Shown: positions 9,663-18,030 of the stretch, piece after piece
Position numbering within the stretch: position 1 is the stretch's first letter
Layout: every line of letters starts with the position of its first letter
Assembly (NCBI GenBank): GCA_029254025.1
Contig: JAQWYK010000002.1
Coordinates: forward strand, 182,799-246,798
DNA: 64,000 nt
Direction of reading: 5' to 3'
Source of the DNA: Crocinitomicaceae bacterium
GTDB taxonomy: Bacteria; Bacteroidota; Bacteroidia; Flavobacteriales_D; Crocinitomicaceae
Made by a program: the position numbers and the translations under genes
Notes under the pieces: model-generated
Databases searched by the model: none
What the model saw: only the letters and a program-made list of their open reading frames with translations
Told to the model about the DNA's origin: nothing

Positions 9663-11243
9663 ATGAAGAAATTTTCATTCCTTATTGCATTTGTTTTTGT
9701 CGCAACGACTGTTGCTGCGCAATCAAACAAACTCATCATTGCTGAACGCGATACGTTGCGCATAGAAATAGAACGTCTGGGTAACGAAATAAATAGCCCG
9801 TTCAATGATTACGCACCTGTAATTACCGCTGACGGTGGTTACATGTATTTTACTTCACGTAGACCCTACACAGAAAAAGAAAAGAAAAAAAACCGCGAAT
9901 CGATGGAACGAATTTATGAGGCCATCTGGGATGAAGCGGAAAAAAAATGGCAAATCGCTGAACCTTTACCTTCTGATGTGAACCTCGATGGAAGAAACAT
10001 CTCGAACGTGGCGATCTCAAATGATGGGCAAAGATTATTAATCTACCAAGATGATAAATTCGGAAATGGTGATATTTTCGAAGCTTATTTAAGTGGAACA
10101 ACGTGGTCAGCACCCTTAAGTCTTGGTAAAGAAATCAATTCTGATGCACATGAGTCCTCTGCTAGTATTTCTCCGGACGGTAAAACTATCTATTTTGTAA
10201 GTGAGCGCAAAGAAGGAGGTACAGGTGGTAGAGACATATGGAAAGCTACAAAGAATTCTGATGGCGTTTGGGGATCAGCAGAAAACCTTGGGGAAACTAT
10301 TAATACCAAGGAAGATGAAGAAGGAGTCTTCATTCATCCTGACGGTCGAACTTTGTATTTTTCTTCAAAGGGTCATGGATCATTGGGAGGATATGATATT
10401 TTTAAATCTGAACTCAAAGATGGAAAATGGTCAAAACCAAAAAGTTTAGGTGAACCAATTAATACTGTTGAAAATGACTTGTTCTTTGTACTAGCTGCCA
10501 ATGGTAGAAAAGGTTATTATGCGACAGGACGAAATGGAGGGGTCATAGATATTTATGAAATTCGTTTTACACCAATTATAAAAGACGACAACGAATCAGT
10601 TAGCACTGGTCCGCAATTAACCGTATTCAAAGGGGTCATTAAAGATTGTGATACCGGAAAGCCTATTTCCGCATCAATTGAAGTAACGGATAATCAGAAA
10701 AACGAAGTGATTGCATCCTATAATTCAAACAGTCAAACTGGAAAATACCTCATTTCACTTCCTTCGGGTAAAAATTATGGGATTAACATCAATGCTGAAG
10801 GATATCTATTTTCTTCACAGAGCTTCGATTTAACTAGCGATTCACTTTCAGTATACAATGAAGTTGTAAAAGATGTATGCCTTAATAAAATTGAGGTTGG
10901 AACAAAGGTTGTTTTGAAAAACATTTTCTTCGACTTTAACAAATCTTCATTACGTTCTGAATCGATTGCTGAATTAAACCGTTTGAAACGTATTTTGGAT
11001 GATAATCCTTCCATGAAAATTGAGATTGGAGGACATACCGATAGCAAAGGGTCCGCCGAATACAACAAAAAATTATCCAACGATAGAGCGCAATCTGTTG
11101 TAAACTATTTGATTGATAACGGAATAAACGCATCGCGACTCACCTATAAAGGTTATGGTAAGGACCAACCCGTTGCTACTAATGAAACGGAAGAAGGAAG
11201 ACAGGAAAATAGACGTGTAGAGTTCAAAGTAATAAGTAAATAA
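9663..11243 (+). CDS. PorE-like OmpA-family protein (PD40 propeller, regulatory-like domain, OmpA)
   Basis: 526 residues. A signal peptide (1-19, TTVAAQ) is followed by PD40/WD40-like strands (about 45-305; repeated DGGYMYFTSRR, SPDGKTIYFVSER, HPDGRTLYFSSKG). A carboxypeptidase-regulatory-like beta-sandwich covers about 320-400. A C-terminal OmpA domain (about 415-526) has FFDFNKSSLR, GGHTDSKGSAEYN, LSNDRA and GYGKDQP; the Asp and Arg of the peptidoglycan-binding motif are present. Known: PorE of Porphyromonas gingivalis has TPR, WD40, regulatory and OmpA domains and links T9SS to peptidoglycan. This protein has the last three but I see no TPR, so it may be a cargo-cluster-specific relative. 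Its position after PorP/SprF and type B cargo supports a T9SS accessory role. Confidence 0.88.
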   Translation: MKKFSFLIAFVFVATTVAAQSNKLIIAERDTLRIEIERLGNEINSPFNDYAPVITADGGYMYFTSRRPYTEKEKKKNRESMERIYEAIWDEAEKKWQIAEPLPSDVNLDGRNISNVAISNDGQRLLIYQDDKFGNGDIFEAYLSGTTWSAPLSLGKEINSDAHESSASISPDGKTIYFVSERKEGGTGGRDIWKATKNSDGVWGSAENLGETINTKEDEEGVFIHPDGRTLYFSSKGHGSLGGYDIFKSELKDGKWSKPKSLGEPINTVENDLFFVLAANGRKGYYATGRNGGVIDIYEIRFTPIIKDDNESVSTGPQLTVFKGVIKDCDTGKPISASIEVTDNQKNEVIASYNSNSQTGKYLISLPSGKNYGININAEGYLFSSQSFDLTSDSLSVYNEVVKDVCLNKIEVGTKVVLKNIFFDFNKSSLRSESIAELNRLKRILDDNPSMKIEIGGHTDSKGSAEYNKKLSNDRAQSVVNYLIDNGINASRLTYKGYGKDQPVATNETEEGRQENRRVEFKVISK

Positions 11244-11284
11244 AGTGATTTGAAACATTTTTTCTCGAAAATCGTAGTAAATCA

Positions 11285-11719
11285 ATGCAGACAAAGATAT
11301 TTTCGCTTTCACTAATCTTTTTCACACTAATAAGTTGTGGTAAATATCCAGAGGGTCCTGCTTTATCTCTTCGCAGTAAGGAAAAGCGTCTATGTCAAGA
11401 ATGGAATCTAACGGGGGTACTAGAGTCTAATGGAGTTTACGATGACTACAATCTTGAAATGCACTTCAATGCTGATGGTTCATTCACTAAATATTATTGG
11501 AATCTATACGACTCACTTATTACATATACAGGTGCCTGGAGTTGGGCGGAAGAGAAAGAGGCAATAACCCTGGACTTTTCAGGAGCTGTAAATGGTGGCG
11601 AACAGTTTCCATTTGGTCCAGGCAATAGGACATTTATCATTAAAAAGTTGAAGTATACCGAGTTCGTGATAATGGACAAGTCCTACGAGACTGATTTTAC
11701 ATTTTTACAGCTCAATTGA
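11285..11719 (+). CDS. Small lipoprotein, lipocalin-like
   Basis: 144 residues with a lipobox-like LISCG at residues 15-19 following a short hydrophobic signal, so probably a lipoprotein. The remainder (CQEWNLTGVLESNG, MHFNADGSFTKYYWN, GAWSWAEEKEAITLDF, FIIKKLKYTEFVIMD) follows the strand pattern of the lipocalin-like proteins common in Bacteroidota. The family call is by pattern only and function is unknown. It stands alone, 41 nt after the OmpA gene. Confidence 0.7.
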   Translation: MQTKIFSLSLIFFTLISCGKYPEGPALSLRSKEKRLCQEWNLTGVLESNGVYDDYNLEMHFNADGSFTKYYWNLYDSLITYTGAWSWAEEKEAITLDFSGAVNGGEQFPFGPGNRTFIIKKLKYTEFVIMDKSYETDFTFLQLN

Positions 11720-11772
11720 TTTTTTTCTTTCCAACTGTAGTTGGTGTCTAGAGCCAATCTATGCTGGACAAG

Positions 11773-12039
11773 TTAATTTGGGGACAAAGTAACCCTATAT
11801 ATCCCTTTTAATCTGAATCGTTTCCCAAATATATAGTGCGCTCCAATTTTTGTCAAGGACTTCTTAATCGAGGCTAGCGTATCATTAAATCGAACCTGTC
11901 CAGCAATAGAACCAGAAAACTTTTTAGATAATTTGAATCCGACTTCACCACCTGTCCACAATTCAAGGTCGGAAGGTCGTTGACCAGAAGAAAATTGCGA
12001 AAACAGAACTAATAACACTACTAAAATGAGATGCTTCAT
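11773..12039 (-). pseudogene. N-terminal remnant of a DUF2490-type protein
   Basis: 88 residues from the ATG at 12039; the frame extends to a TTG at 12054, but the ATG gives a clean signal peptide (MKHLILVVLLVLFSQFSSGQ). After it come DLELWTGGEVGFKLSKKFSG, GQVRFNDTLASIKKSLTK and FGKRFRLKGIYRVT, which match the first strands of DUF2490 outer-membrane proteins (usually around 200 residues or more, from memory). The frame then ends at LSPN-stop. No continuation is visible in another frame before the opposite-strand lipoprotein gene at 11719. I infer a truncated, probably non-functional remnant; a short functional protein cannot be excluded. Confidence 0.55.
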
Positions 12040-12054
12040 GACGGTATGACGCAA

Positions 12055-12255
12055 GAACGACTAAATTAGTTGGAATCATAAAAACAAAGTATTAACCTAA
12101 TATAATGTAGCGATTTAATTCTATTAACAAAAGAGGTAGAAATATTTTATAAGAAATTATTAACTAGTTAATTACATACCATTTGTTAATAACTCCTCTG
12201 ACACATATTCATGCCGTCGTTGATATCTTTTTACCTTAAAGCCAAATAAGAAACT
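12055..12255. promoter_or_regulatory. AT-rich divergent intergenic region with repeated TATTAAC motifs
   Basis: The gap between the DUF2490 remnant and the phoH-like gene holds TATTAAC at 12090-12096, 12122-12128 and 12158-12164. The same word lies inverted at 12185-12191. A perfect 14-bp palindrome, ATTAACTAGTTAAT, occupies 12159-12172. Spacing is roughly 27-36 bp. No full TAnnTTTG promoter was found; TATCTTTT at 12224-12231 is one base off. The motifs could bind a regulator; which one is unknown. Confidence 0.35.
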
Positions 12256-13581
12256 ATGCCGAAAAAGAAAAAAATCTTCGTGTTAGATACTTCAGTTCTT
12301 TTACACGATCACAGTGCAATCATGAATTTCGAACGTCACGATGTATCAATTCCTATTACTGTGTTAGAAGAATTGGACAAGTTTAAAGTGGGTAATGACA
12401 CAAAGAACTTCTCAGCGAGAGAGGTTATTCGGTTTATTGATAAGATTTCCGGAATAAGTTCTTTGCAAGAATGGATCCCGCTTGGTAAAGGAAAAGGACG
12501 TTTTCATGTTGCACTGAACAAGTCAACGGGAGAATACAACGCCGAAAAAGTATATGCGGAAGGAAAAAATGATCATAAAATCATTAATGCTGCGTTATAC
12601 TTGCAAGAAAACAATGCAGATATACAAGTTATTCTGGTAACTAAAGATATTAATTTAAGAATCAAGGCAAAGGCATTGGGACTCGCCGCGGAAGATTATG
12701 AAACTGGGAAAGTAGATAATCAAACACTCAACAAAAATAGCTTAATCTCAGTAGACAATATCGACTCCGAAGTAATTCGAGATATATTTAACAAAGGACG
12801 AGTTGATGAAAATGGTGTCTTAGGTACACATAAAATAGCAAATGGATATTATATCTTAAAAAATGGAAAATCTTCATCACTCGCATACTACAATCCTTTT
12901 TTAGACATTATTGAACGCGTTGAAAAGAATTATACGTACGGTATTAAACCCAAAAACGCAGAGCAGGCATTTGCCATCAATGCATTGATGAATCCTGAAA
13001 TCAAATTAGTTGTTCTACAAGGTGTTGCAGGTACAGGTAAAACATTGTTGGCTCTTGCCTCGGCTTTAGAACAACATACTTCCTTTCAACAAATCATTCT
13101 TGCACGACCAATTATTCCATTATCGAACAGAGATATTGGATTTCTACCAGGTGATGCCAATGATAAAATTTCACCTTATATGGAACCGCTATGGGATAAC
13201 TTAAAGTATATCCTTAACCAATTTGGCGAGAACGAAAAGAAACACAAGACAATTCTTGAAATGCAAGAACAAGGTAAAATTATGATTACTCCATTGGCGT
13301 TCATTCGAGGAAGAAGTCTTTCAAATATCATATTTATCGTAGATGAAGCTCAAAACCTCACACCACATGAGGTCAAAACCATTATCACACGAGCAGGCGA
13401 AGGGACTAAAATTATTTTTACAGGAGATGTACACCAAATAGATACTCCCTATTTGGATGAGAACTCAAATGGCCTGGCATACTTAATTGACCGAGTTAAA
13501 GGACAAAAACTTTTCGCACACGTAAAGCTTGAAAAAGGTGAACGTTCAGAACTGGCAAATTTGGCGAATGAACTTTTATAA
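12256..13581 (+). CDS. PIN domain-PhoH family ATPase
   Basis: 441 residues. The N-terminal PIN domain (about 1-135) starts with FVLDTSVLLHDHSA, giving the acidic residue D11, followed by ITVLEELDKFK (E38/E39). The C-terminal PhoH domain (about 235-441) has Walker A GVAGTGKT at 256-263, LARPIIPLSNRDIGFLPGD, and Walker B/DEAQ (FIVDEAQNLTPHE) near 360, then FTGDVHQID. Length and order match the PhoH2/YlaK-type PIN-PhoH proteins, which act as ATP-dependent RNA-unwinding ribonucleases in characterised cases. It is a single gene with a hairpin immediately after it. Confidence 0.93.
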   Translation: MPKKKKIFVLDTSVLLHDHSAIMNFERHDVSIPITVLEELDKFKVGNDTKNFSAREVIRFIDKISGISSLQEWIPLGKGKGRFHVALNKSTGEYNAEKVYAEGKNDHKIINAALYLQENNADIQVILVTKDINLRIKAKALGLAAEDYETGKVDNQTLNKNSLISVDNIDSEVIRDIFNKGRVDENGVLGTHKIANGYYILKNGKSSSLAYYNPFLDIIERVEKNYTYGIKPKNAEQAFAINALMNPEIKLVVLQGVAGTGKTLLALASALEQHTSFQQIILARPIIPLSNRDIGFLPGDANDKISPYMEPLWDNLKYILNQFGENEKKHKTILEMQEQGKIMITPLAFIRGRSLSNIIFIVDEAQNLTPHEVKTIITRAGEGTKIIFTGDVHQIDTPYLDENSNGLAYLIDRVKGQKLFAHVKLEKGERSELANLANELL

Positions 13582-13583
13582 TA

Positions 13584-13618
13584 CAATGAGGGTCGTCCTT
13601 TTTGGACAGCCCTCATTG
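13584..13618 (+). terminator. Hairpin after the PIN-PhoH gene
   Basis: CAATGAGGG (13584-13592) pairs with CCCTCATTG (13610-13618), with an additional GTCC/GGAC pairing around a TTTTT loop. It starts 3 nt after the stop codon. There is no T-tract downstream, so termination is likely but the class is uncertain. Confidence 0.6.
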
Positions 13619-13639
13619 AGTAACGCTCAATCATTATGA

Positions 13640-14002
13640 CTAATTTTCTTTTCTACGAAGAATATACCGAATTTCATTCTCATCTGTCTCAGTTCGTGCT
13701 GGGATCACATAATTGGATACATACTCCCACCCATTAGCTTCCATAAAGTTAAGACCATCAATCATTGAATTGAAAGCCACTTTTGTTCCATCTGTAGACC
13801 GAGTTGCCTGAGAAGTAAACAACTTTAGCGGTTGTCCGTAATCAACAATAATTTTGATTTTTCCAAACCCTATCTTGTTTCTCCCAACAAGTTCAACATA
13901 CTTTACATTTTCCAATTCGTTGATGTATGCGTCATCTACAATAACTTGAGAAAAAGATTGGGATGCACCCAATAATAAAAAGACAACAAGTAATTTTTTC
14001 AT
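13640..14002 (-). CDS. Small secreted protein of unknown function
   Basis: 120 residues with a clear signal peptide (MKKLLVVFLLLGASQSFSQ). The mature part begins VIVDDAYINELENVKYVELVG and contains GFGKIKIIVDYGQ, then FNSMIDGLNFMEANGWEYVSNY and ends RYILRRKEN. The NGWEYV pattern occurs in small Bacteroidota proteins with a DUF4177-like fold, but I cannot assign a family. Probably periplasmic. It stands alone, convergent with the PIN-PhoH gene. Confidence 0.7.
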   Translation of the reverse strand: MKKLLVVFLLLGASQSFSQVIVDDAYINELENVKYVELVGRNKIGFGKIKIIVDYGQPLKLFTSQATRSTDGTKVAFNSMIDGLNFMEANGWEYVSNYVIPARTETDENEIRYILRRKEN

Positions 14003-14073
14003 AACACTAGTTTAAATAATTTATTCCTACTTCACAAAGAGCGGACCATTTTCGATACGCACGTGAATATTCA

Positions 14074-15849
14074 TTAATAAATCATTAGGCGTTGATTCAT
14101 AACACGATAGTTTGAGCTGTATTTCACAACGTAAGTTCCATTTGAAAAAGTGGATGCATCAATAAAATAATTGTGTGCACCAATTTCAAAATCTCCGTCA
14201 TGAATTAATTTTACCAAACGCCCTGAGCCATCAAATAGTTCAATTTTCCCCTGCTCTCCCGCCATTCCATCAAATGGAACAACTGTAATAGCGTTGGCCG
14301 GATTTGGATAAATTAAAAGCGCAGACAACTCTGTTTCTTCCAGACTCGTAGTTCCATTATCGAAAACAGTAAATTTCCAATATCCATCTGGAGCAGGCAT
14401 TGGACGGTTACCCGTCTTTCCAGAGTTTGCCGTTGCTTGCACATAATAATAAATATCTACCTCGCCTTGCTGAGCAGGTATAAGTCCTTGCCAATCTTCA
14501 CCTCCAATATTCGTCATAGCAACTTGCTGATAGGAACCAGCCTGACCAATTTTATAGAACAGATTCGCGCTTTGGATATCAGACCTGTGACTGATATATG
14601 CATTCACAACATAGTCGTTCAGATTGTCATAAGTATCTTCCAGGCGCTGATGAGAAATAATTAAAGGGTCTTGAACACCTATGGAGTGAGTAATACAGTG
14701 AATGGCCCCTCCAGCAGCGATCAGTTGCTCTCCTGATGCCGCATCCACATTAATTCCAACAATATTATATCCTGGCATGGCATCCTCCAAGATTCGTCGG
14801 GCAATGGTGTCCCATTCTTCTCGATAAAAAGGAACCAATACAGTATTATTGATGAACACCTGATTGGCGTAAGTACGATAATACCCATTATTATCTGGAT
14901 ACAAACCTCCAGTCGAAGGAGGCGAAGGTATACGAATCACTCTGTAAGGCGTTCCAAAAGAAGACATATAATTACTCAAAACATACTGCAAATTCGCTTC
15001 TATTTGAGGTCCATCAGCTACACCTTGCGGATATTCACTCACTAGCAAAGTCTCTTCATCCAACAGTTTCATATGCATATCAATATGATGGATATCATCG
15101 TATGGCAAAACCGTCATTTTAATATACTCATCAATCCCCATGAAGTCTTGATAAATTTGATCGATATCCGCATTTGTTTTAGGTGTAACCCCAAAACCAT
15201 TACCAGCTGCATTCTCCTCTAAAATCAACTCAGACGAAAAAGCAGTACCTAATCCATCACCCATATAATTCCCACCTGTTGCAACAACATCTGAAGGTGG
15301 AGCAGTCATTTGATAAAGCGGAATACCCAGATGATTGGCATGCGCTTCGGGAGAAGTGTCATCGTCAGGTCGTGGACGGTTATAAATCCAATCCACTAAA
15401 ATCAAGGAGTCATTCCAGTCTTTATAAACAGGATTTGCAGCATAATCTCTAATCCACACGGAATTCACATTACGCTGAATAACCTCAATACTATCCATAG
15501 AAATTCCGGCATTAGCTAGTGTGGCCATCATCGTGTTGTAATTCGTTGGACGCACTATCATCAATACTTTACACTCCTGAACAGCTGCCTCAATAATCGA
15601 CGTAATGGTATTGGCGTAATTACTCACCCAAGCAACCAACAGATAATCCGTTTCTTCCCATTCTGCCATCAAACGAAGATTACCTTGAGGGGGAGTTGTG
15701 TTAGCACGATTACCTTGTGTTGAAAAGGCGTACGTGGATAGTTGTTCTTTTTCCGCTTTTGTTAACCCCTTCGGTAAAGGAGATTCCAGTTGTTGCGAAA
15801 ACAAAGTACCTCCGAAAAATAAAAGGAAGCCTAATACAATGTTTTTCAT
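14074..15849 (-). CDS. Agmatine/peptidylarginine deiminase-family enzyme with T9SS type A sorting domain
   Basis: 591 residues. A signal peptide (1-18) precedes the guanidino-group-modifying deiminase fold (about 55-405). Visible landmarks are MAEWEETDYLLVAW, NSVWIRDYAANP (catalytic Asp region), DIHHIDMHMK (catalytic His), and GGAIHCITHS with the predicted nucleophile Cys385. After about residue 410 a beta-rich segment (YKIGQAGSYQQVAMTNIGG) precedes a type A sorting domain (about 515-591; LLIYPNPANA, LFDGSGRLVK, GTYVVKYSS). Known: the Porphyromonas gingivalis peptidylarginine deiminase has the same fold plus a T9SS C-terminal domain. The substrate here, agmatine or peptidyl-arginine, cannot be decided from sequence, but export points to an extracellular peptide substrate (inference). 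Confidence 0.88.
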   Translation of the reverse strand: MKNIVLGFLLFFGGTLFSQQLESPLPKGLTKAEKEQLSTYAFSTQGNRANTTPPQGNLRLMAEWEETDYLLVAWVSNYANTITSIIEAAVQECKVLMIVRPTNYNTMMATLANAGISMDSIEVIQRNVNSVWIRDYAANPVYKDWNDSLILVDWIYNRPRPDDDTSPEAHANHLGIPLYQMTAPPSDVVATGGNYMGDGLGTAFSSELILEENAAGNGFGVTPKTNADIDQIYQDFMGIDEYIKMTVLPYDDIHHIDMHMKLLDEETLLVSEYPQGVADGPQIEANLQYVLSNYMSSFGTPYRVIRIPSPPSTGGLYPDNNGYYRTYANQVFINNTVLVPFYREEWDTIARRILEDAMPGYNIVGINVDAASGEQLIAAGGAIHCITHSIGVQDPLIISHQRLEDTYDNLNDYVVNAYISHRSDIQSANLFYKIGQAGSYQQVAMTNIGGEDWQGLIPAQQGEVDIYYYVQATANSGKTGNRPMPAPDGYWKFTVFDNGTTSLEETELSALLIYPNPANAITVVPFDGMAGEQGKIELFDGSGRLVKLIHDGDFEIGAHNYFIDASTFSNGTYVVKYSSNYRVMNQRLMIY

Positions 15850-15883
15850 AGTTTTATAGTTTCTGTAAATATAGGTTTAATCC

Positions 15884-16927
15884 TTAAAAACTCCAATCGT
15901 AGGTATCCAAATCAATAAGACAATTCTTCAATAACTCTATACTTACTTGAATATCGTCTTTATTGGCCATCTCAATCACTTGATGCAAATGACGTGTGGG
16001 AATTGAAATAGCTCCAGCAATAGAACCGCCTTCAGTCATGCGTTGAATTCCGGCGGTATCCGTGCCTCCTGCAGTTAAGATCTCAGGCTGCCACTTGATC
16101 CCATGCTTATCCGCTGTTTTTTTCATATAATCCACCATTCGATAATCACAAATAGTAGATGCATCCATAATTTTAATTGCCGCACCTTCTCCAAGTGAGG
16201 TGATTTTTTCATGTGCAGGAGCTCCCGGCAGGTCATAAGCAATGGTCGTATCCAATCCAAAACCAAAATCAGGATTAATGCGCATAGCGGAAACATTTGC
16301 ACCTCGAATCCCAACCTCCTCTTGAACTGTGAAAACTCCATACACGTCATATGGCACTTCTTTGTCTTTTAGATCGCGCAACGCTTCAATTAGAATAAAT
16401 ACAGCTAGTCGATTGTCCAATGACTTACTGTTAACACAATTACCCATTTCAATAAAGGAACGCTCACGAGTAATTGGATCTCCAATTTTAACGAGCGCCT
16501 CTACTTCTTCTTTTGATAGCCCTGTATCAATAAAGAAGTCAGTTGTTTTGGCTACTTTGTTACGCTCATCAGGTGTCATCACATGGATTGGCTTGGCTGC
16601 CATTACCCCGATTACATCCTTTTTCCCATGAATAATCACTCGCTGAGCAGTTAATGTTTTTGGATCAAATCCGCCGAGTGTATGAAAACGGATAAATCCC
16701 TTTTCATCAATATGAGTAACAATAAAACCAATCTCATCCATATGAGCTCCAACCATCACTCGCTTCTTTGCCTTTCCCTTTTTAATTGCGTATACATTAC
16801 CCATATTGTCTAGTTCGATACTATCCACATATGGTGTGACTTCTTGGATAATTAATTCTCTGATTTTTTTCTCGTAACCTGGTGCCCCTGGCGCTTGACA
16901 AATTTTGTTCAATAGTTCTATTCGCAT
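15884..16927 (-). CDS. M42 family metallo-aminopeptidase
   Basis: 347 residues from the ATG at 16927. The frame extends 9 codons to a TTG at 16954, but that codon falls inside the promoter element, so the ATG is preferred. Dinuclear zinc ligands typical of M42 are visible: GAHMDEIGF (His), NSKSLDNR (bridging Asp), TVQEEVGIRG (catalytic and ligand Glu pair), GLDTT (Asp) and PTRHLHQV (His). No signal peptide, so cytosolic. Family members remove N-terminal residues (glutamyl/leucyl/lysyl) from short peptides, often as dodecamers; the specificity is not readable here. It is a single gene divergent from the GT9 gene. Confidence 0.93.
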   Translation of the reverse strand: MRIELLNKICQAPGAPGYEKKIRELIIQEVTPYVDSIELDNMGNVYAIKKGKAKKRVMVGAHMDEIGFIVTHIDEKGFIRFHTLGGFDPKTLTAQRVIIHGKKDVIGVMAAKPIHVMTPDERNKVAKTTDFFIDTGLSKEEVEALVKIGDPITRERSFIEMGNCVNSKSLDNRLAVFILIEALRDLKDKEVPYDVYGVFTVQEEVGIRGANVSAMRINPDFGFGLDTTIAYDLPGAPAHEKITSLGEGAAIKIMDASTICDYRMVDYMKKTADKHGIKWQPEILTAGGTDTAGIQRMTEGGSIAGAISIPTRHLHQVIEMANKDDIQVSIELLKNCLIDLDTYDWSF

Positions 16928-16951
16928 AATTTCTACCCTTTTGTTTCCCTT

Positions 16952-16959
16952 CAAATATA
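16952..16959 (-). promoter_or_regulatory. Promoter element TATATTTG for the M42 peptidase
   Basis: Exact TAnnTTTG on the minus strand, 24 nt before the ATG at 16927. It sits on top of the alternative TTG start, which decides the start choice. Confidence 0.55.
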
Positions 16960-17034
16960 GGTGGACTTTTTAATTTCTCCGGTATGGTAAGAAACTTTTA
17001 CGAATCAAATCTATTAACTGTCGCCTCGAAATTC

Positions 17035-17042
17035 TAAATTTG
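17035..17042 (+). promoter_or_regulatory. Promoter element TAAATTTG for the GT9 gene, probably leaderless
   Basis: Exact TAnnTTTG with only 4 nt to the ATG at 17047. Transcription would begin at or next to the start codon. Confidence 0.5.
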
Positions 17043-17046
17043 TCCT

Positions 17047-18030
17047 ATGAAAATTCTTGTCATCAGATTCAGTTCCATCGGCGATATCGTGTTGACAAGT
17101 CCCGTTATACGCTGTATCAAGCAGCAACTTCCTTCGAGTGAGTTACATTATGTAACGAAGGTTGCGTATTCTTCTATTCTAGAATCTAACCCGTTTGTCG
17201 ACAAAATTCATGTTTTAAATGGGAATACGTCGTTCTTAATTCAAGAATTGCGTGCCGAACAATTCGATGTTGTAATCGACCTTCACAAAAACATAAGGAC
17301 TGCCCGCATAAAAAGAGCTCTTGGTGCAAAATCTTATGCCTTTCCTAAGCTTAATCTAGAAAAGTGGTTGTTGGTCAATTTCAAGCGAAAAGCTATGCCT
17401 AATTTACATGTCGTAGATCGGTATTTTGAAGCGGTGAAGTCTTTAAATGTAACCAACGACCAACAAGGAACCGATTTTTTCATTCCTGAAGAAAGTATTT
17501 TAGACGTTTCAGCTGACTTCGGTTTAAGCCAATATGTCGCCGTGGCTATCGGGGCGCAGTTTGCAACAAAACGATTACCTGAGCATAAATTAGTAGAAAT
17601 ATTATCTGGGCTAACACAACCGATTATTCTACTGGGAGGAAAGGAAGATAGAGCAGCGGGAGAAAGTATAAAAAGCCATTTAACAGAAAAAAACGTTTTC
17701 AATTTGTGCGGAGAGTTGAGTATTGCCCAAAGTGCATCTATGGTGAAACAATCTACAGCAATTCTCACCCATGATACTGGACTCATGCATATAGCAAGTG
17801 CTTTTAATACCCCAATAATCTCGGTTTGGGGGAATACAGTTCCTGAATTGGGGATGTATGCCTATCGTCCTCAGCAATCAAACACTATTCGTGTCCACCA
17901 AGTAGAAGGATTGAACTGTCGACCATGTTCTAAAATTGGTCATCAGAAATGTCCAAAAGGCCATTTTAAATGCATGGAGGAACAGAATAGTGCAGAAATC
18001 ACTCAATCTATTGAGGAGTATTTGACCTAG
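17047..18030 (+). CDS. Glycosyltransferase family 9 (heptosyltransferase-like)
   Basis: 327 residues. The GT9 N-terminal hallmark MKILVIRFSSIGDIVLTSPVI is followed by a first Rossmann domain (DVVIDLHKNIRTARIKRALG). The C-terminal GT-B domain has IILLGGKEDRAAGESI, FNLCGELSIAQSASMVKQS, LTHDTGLMHIASAF and ISVWGNTVPELGMY, the nucleotide-sugar binding region. A Cys-rich tail (GLNCRPCSKIGHQKCPKGHFKC) is common in Bacteroidota members. Predicted role: transfer of heptose or a related sugar to lipopolysaccharide core at the cytosolic face of the inner membrane. Acceptor and donor are not determinable here. Its stop codon directly abuts the stop codon of the opposite-strand SDR gene. Confidence 0.9.
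   Translation: MKILVIRFSSIGDIVLTSPVIRCIKQQLPSSELHYVTKVAYSSILESNPFVDKIHVLNGNTSFLIQELRAEQFDVVIDLHKNIRTARIKRALGAKSYAFPKLNLEKWLLVNFKRKAMPNLHVVDRYFEAVKSLNVTNDQQGTDFFIPEESILDVSADFGLSQYVAVAIGAQFATKRLPEHKLVEILSGLTQPIILLGGKEDRAAGESIKSHLTEKNVFNLCGELSIAQSASMVKQSTAILTHDTGLMHIASAFNTPIISVWGNTVPELGMYAYRPQQSNTIRVHQVEGLNCRPCSKIGHQKCPKGHFKCMEEQNSAEITQSIEEYLT

Noticed and set aside
11731..11744. CCAAC-TGTA-GTTGG hairpin next to a T-run after the small lipoprotein gene
   Set aside because: The T-run lies before the stem on the plus strand and a run of A follows it on the minus strand, so it does not fit a terminator.
12224..12231. TATCTTTT as promoter of the PIN-PhoH gene
   Set aside because: One base off TAnnTTTG and no -33 TTG, so not listed as a promoter.
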